Shown: positions 61,275 through 64,000 of the stretch, in pieces
How positions within the stretch are numbered: the stretch's first letter is position 1
Layout: every line of letters begins with the position of its first letter
Origin: Desulfobacca sp.
Lineage (GTDB): Bacteria; Desulfobacterota; Desulfobaccia; Desulfobaccales; Desulfobaccaceae
Direction of reading: 5' to 3'
Assembly (NCBI GenBank): GCA_020725545.1
Contig: DYEV01000004.1
Span: forward strand, 25,362 to 89,361
DNA: 64,000 nt
The notes under the pieces: generated by a model
What the model was told of the DNA's origin: nothing
Seen by the model: the letters and a program-made list of their open reading frames with translations, nothing else
The model's database searches: none
Made by a program: the position numbers and the translations under genes

Positions 61275-62093
61275 ATGACAAAAATCGGCGTTTATGTTGA
61301 TTCCATGAACATCGTCCGCAACGGCGGCTACGGCATGCGCTACGAGGTCCTGCGCCGCTTCGCCACCCGCAACGGCGGCGAAGTGGTCCGGCTCAATGCC
61401 TACGTGGCCTTTGATGAAGAACGGGCCGGCCGCGACCCCAATTACGATGCCACCCTCAACTTTATCTCCACCCTAAGAGACCTGGGCTTTAAGGTCATCG
61501 AAAAGACCATCCGCTGGTACACCGATGAATCGGGCCGCCAATACGGCAAAGCCAATGCCGATATGGATATGGCCCTGGATATCATCTCTCAATGCCGGCG
61601 CCTGGACGTGGTCCTGCTGCTCACCGGCGACGGCGACTTCTGCAACGTCGTCTCCATGGTCCAGAACCAGGGCTGCCGGGTGGAACTCGTCGCCTTCAAC
61701 AACGTCTCTCTGGACCTGCGCCGGGAAGTGGACCTCTTTGTCCCGGGCTACCTCATTCCTGGCCTGCTGCCCATCCAAACCCCCCCCAACACCCCGCCCT
61801 GGGGCGAAATCGGCAGCCGCGTCCGGGGCGTCTGCACCAAATATCAGCATGATCGGGGCTATGGCTTCCTGCGCTTTATCCATTCCTTCGGCAAATTATG
61901 GATCACCGACACCCGCCAGGAGGATTCGCCCTACAAATCAGTCTTTTTTATGGAAAAGGACTTGCCGGCCGGCGTCCATCCCGCCGATCTGCCCAGCCGG
62001 GAGCATATCTTTGAGTTTACCCTGATGGACGGCGACAAAGGCAAAGGTTTCCAGACCACCGACATCAGTCTCGTCTATCAATACCATTCCTAA
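61275..62093 (+). CDS. NYN-domain (LabA/DUF88) nuclease-like protein with cold-shock-like tail
   Basis: 272 residues from the ATG at 61275; an upstream open frame back to 61047 is spurious-looking. NYN domain (1-165), a PIN-like RNase fold: KIGVYVDSMNIVRNGGYGM with the first catalytic Asp, KANADMDMALDIISQCRRLD and VVLLLTGDGDFCNVVSMVQN with the further acidic residues, and a ROSSMANN-like strand VELVAFNNVSLDLRREVDLF. After a Pro-rich linker, residues about 185-270 (VRGVCTKYQHDRGYGFLRFI, VFFMEKDLP, HIFEFTLMDGDKGKGFQTTD) look like a cold-shock/OB RNA-binding domain with RGYGFLRF as RNP1-like motif. Probably acts on RNA in the cytoplasm. Lies 51 bp ahead of glgA. Confidence 0.83.
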   Translation: MTKIGVYVDSMNIVRNGGYGMRYEVLRRFATRNGGEVVRLNAYVAFDEERAGRDPNYDATLNFISTLRDLGFKVIEKTIRWYTDESGRQYGKANADMDMALDIISQCRRLDVVLLLTGDGDFCNVVSMVQNQGCRVELVAFNNVSLDLRREVDLFVPGYLIPGLLPIQTPPNTPPWGEIGSRVRGVCTKYQHDRGYGFLRFIHSFGKLWITDTRQEDSPYKSVFFMEKDLPAGVHPADLPSREHIFEFTLMDGDKGKGFQTTDISLVYQYHS

Positions 62094-62144
62094 CCTGCCA
62101 CCTGTGCTGACATTCATTTACATGCTGAGTGCGAGGAGAACCGG

Positions 62145-63617
62145 ATGACCCAAAATGCCTTCAATGTTCTCATGATATCCCCTGAAGCCGTGCCCTTTGC
62201 CAAGACCGGCGGCCTGGCCGATGTGGCCGGGGCCTTGCCCATCGCCCTGAAAAAACTGGGCCTCGACGTCCGCCTGGTTATGCCCCTGTATAACATGGTC
62301 CGCCAGAGCGGCATGGAGCTCACCAAAGTTGCCAGCGATCTAACCCTGCCCTTTGATTTCTTCACCCTCACCTTCGACGTCTATCAGGCCGAAGTGGACG
62401 GCCTCACCTGTTATTTCCTGGAACGGGACGAATTCTTTGACCGCCGCCAGCTCTACGGCACCCCCAAAGGCGATTACTTCGATAACCTGGAGCGCTTCGT
62501 CTTTCTGGCCAAGGCCATCTTGCCCCTGTGTCAAAAACTCGAATTTGCCCCGGACATCATCCACTGCCACGACTGGCAGTCGGCCCTAATTCCCGTCTAC
62601 CTCCGGGAAAAATGGGGCCAGGAGGAGAGCTTTGCCAAGACCGCCACGGTCTTTACCATTCACAACCTGGCCTATCAGGGCCTCTTTCCCAAAGAAAAAT
62701 TCCACCTGCTGGACCTGCCTGCCGCCCTCTTCGGTATCAACGGCCTGGAATTCTATGACCAGATCAACTTTCTGAAAGGCGGCATCCTCTGGGCTGACGC
62801 CGTCACCACCGTCAGCCGGCAATACAGCCGGGAGATCCAGACCAAAGAATTTGGCTGCGGCCTGGAAGGCGTGCTCCAGACCCGGGCCGACGTCCTCACC
62901 GGCATCGTCAACGGCGTGGACTACAATATCTGGAACCCCAGCACCGATCCCCTCCTGCCGGCCACCTTCAACCCTGACGACCTCAAGGGTAAAGTCAAGA
63001 ACAAGCAGACCCTGATGGCCGAATACGGCCTTGACCCGGCCCTCAAAGACGCCCCTCTTTTGGGCATGGTCTCCCGCCTGGCCGACCAGAAAGGCTTTGA
63101 CCTCCTGGCCGCCATCCTGCCGAAGCTCATGGCCGAGAACCTGACCCTGGTGATCCTGGGAACCGGCGACAAAAAATACCACGACCTGCTCACCGCTGCC
63201 GCAGCCCAATACCCTGGCCGCCTGGGGGTCAAGATCGCCTTTGACAACCGCATCGCCCACCTCATCGAGGCCGGGGCCGACATGTTCCTCATGCCCTCGG
63301 CCTATGAGCCCTGCGGCCTCAACCAGATCTATTCCCTCAAATACGGCACCATCCCAGTGGCCCGGGCCACCGGCGGCCTGGTGGACACCATCACCCCGGT
63401 GGACCCCAAGAAAAAAACGGGCACTGGCTTCCTTTTCACGGACTATACCGCCGAGGCCTTCCTGGCCTGCATCCAGGAGGCCTGCCAAGCTTACCAGAAC
63501 AAGCCCCTTTGGCGCCAGATCATGAAAAATGCCATGAGCCAAGATTTCTCCTGGGATGCCTCGGCCAAGGCCTACGTCGACCTCTACCACCAGACCCTGG
63601 CCCGCCGGACTTCCTAG
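62145..63617 (+). CDS. glgA: Glycogen synthase (ADP-glucose type)
   Basis: 490 residues, with GAGGAGAACCGG before the ATG. GT5 enzyme extending alpha-1,4-glucan chains from ADP-glucose (or UDP-glucose). N-terminal donor loop VPFAKTGGLADVAGALPIAL (the KTGGL motif), HCHDWQSALIPVYLR, TIHNLAYQGLFPKEKFH, NGVDYNIWNPSTDPLL, LGMVSRLADQKGFDLLAAIL, and the C-terminal acceptor/donor signature MPSAYEPCGLNQIYSLKYGT with its E-x7-E pair. Length normal. No other glycogen genes are in view. Confidence 0.95.
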   Translation: MTQNAFNVLMISPEAVPFAKTGGLADVAGALPIALKKLGLDVRLVMPLYNMVRQSGMELTKVASDLTLPFDFFTLTFDVYQAEVDGLTCYFLERDEFFDRRQLYGTPKGDYFDNLERFVFLAKAILPLCQKLEFAPDIIHCHDWQSALIPVYLREKWGQEESFAKTATVFTIHNLAYQGLFPKEKFHLLDLPAALFGINGLEFYDQINFLKGGILWADAVTTVSRQYSREIQTKEFGCGLEGVLQTRADVLTGIVNGVDYNIWNPSTDPLLPATFNPDDLKGKVKNKQTLMAEYGLDPALKDAPLLGMVSRLADQKGFDLLAAILPKLMAENLTLVILGTGDKKYHDLLTAAAAQYPGRLGVKIAFDNRIAHLIEAGADMFLMPSAYEPCGLNQIYSLKYGTIPVARATGGLVDTITPVDPKKKTGTGFLFTDYTAEAFLACIQEACQAYQNKPLWRQIMKNAMSQDFSWDASAKAYVDLYHQTLARRTS

Positions 63618-63720
63618 AAAAGGGCTTTTAGATGAAGCGGGGACCGGGGCGAGCCACCGGTTCGCCCCTACCTAACCACTGGCTACCAACCAATGCCTGC
63701 TGAAGTTCATGGAGGTGAAC

Positions 63721-63921
63721 ATGACCGACTGCCCCAATAAAGAACGCAACCTGCAAATGTGCAACTGCACCTACGAACCCTGCAGCCGCAAAGGCATCTG
63801 CTGCGAATGCCTGGCCTACCACCGGCGCCACCAGGAGCTGCCAGCCTGCTATTTCTCCACAGAAGTGGAGCGCACCTACGACCGCAGCATCAGCCGCTTT
63901 CTCAAGAGCCGCCAGAAGTAA
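63721..63921 (+). CDS. Small cysteine-rich protein (DUF6485-like)
   Basis: 66 residues from the ATG at 63721, placed 4 bp after GGAGGTG; an earlier ATG at 63709 overlaps the ribosome site. Eight cysteines: [40 protein letters not shown] and [20 protein letters not shown]. The [17 protein letters not shown] pattern with YDRS is that of DUF6485, a small putative metal-binding family in Desulfobacterota and other anaerobes. Function unknown. Confidence 0.75.
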   Translation: MTDCPNKERNLQMCNCTYEPCSRKGICCECLAYHRRHQELPACYFSTEVERTYDRSISRFLKSRQK

Positions 63922-64000
63922 GCGGCGGCAGTGCAGCCCTGCGTAATCATCGCTGTCCACTATCCTTTTTAGGGGCGAGCCCCTCCCTCGCCCCCTCTCA
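63922..64000. other. Right-edge intergenic with GC-rich repeat
   Basis: Contains aggggcgagcccctccctcg, related to the ggggcgagccaccggttcgc stretch at 63648-63667 on the other side of the DUF6485 gene. Confidence 0.4.

Overview
The window reads as a chromosome segment of a GC-rich, Gram-negative, probably anaerobic bacterium of the Desulfobacterota (former Deltaproteobacteria), in the general direction of Desulfobacca-like lineages. This placement is an inference. It rests on the combination of an XrtD-type exosortase fused to EpsI, VPLPA-type C-terminal sorting signals, CbiK, DUF3842, a hrcA-grpE-dnaK order and TonB systems. No rRNA, tRNA, CRISPR array or intact insertion sequence was seen.

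Left edge (1-7.3 kb): a truncated pyruvate dehydrogenase E1 alpha gene and a small thioredoxin lie on the minus strand. A repeat-bearing gene desert follows. Then comes an interleaved cluster of five exported proteins ending in VPLPA-type sorting signals. Two of them (3544-4407 and 5505-6353) are paralogous cysteine proteases that carry the Cys, His and Asp-x-Asp motifs of the IdeS/Mac (C66) family. The other three are beta-rich surface proteins of unknown role, read from the opposite strand.

Polysaccharide locus (8.0-36.0 kb): one long plus-strand gene train encodes an exopolysaccharide assembly system together with the XrtD-EpsI exosortase that would process the VPLPA proteins. It contains a priming sugar transferase, a chain-length protein and tyrosine autokinase, flippase, polymerase, six glycosyltransferases, three methyltransferases, an acetyltransferase and a VanZ-like protein. 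Nucleotide-sugar genes give a complete fructose-6-phosphate to GDP-L-fucose route (manC, manB, gmd, fcl), a UDP-ManNAc epimerase, and a three-gene module best read as UDP-L-RhaNAc/UDP-L-QuiNAc synthesis. No outer-membrane polysaccharide export (Wza-like) gene is present in the window. The flippase gene turns strikingly AT-rich in its second half.

Corrinoid and metal uptake region (36.3-55.6 kb): almost all minus strand. It holds tonB-exbD-exbB with a zinc-ribbon gene, a btuFCD transporter, cbiK, an exported fusion of a corrinoid-binding domain with a CbiZ amidohydrolase, a BtuB-like receptor preceded by a small ORF and a clear cobalamin riboswitch with terminator, a DUF3842 gene, and a second complete receptor plus binding protein plus ABC transporter set of unknown substrate. 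A sixth VPLPA-like protein (45902) lies inside this region behind a near-consensus sigma-54 promoter. Three transcripts here share an unusual layout: strong sigma-70 promoter, then a leader containing a CCACGAAGG hairpin with a U-tract, then the gene.

Right edge (56-64 kb): a degraded coiled-coil gene, the hrcA-grpE-dnaK heat-shock genes, an NYN ribonuclease with a cold-shock-like tail, glycogen synthase and a small cysteine-rich DUF6485 protein. Several families of short palindromic repeats are scattered through the intergenic spaces.
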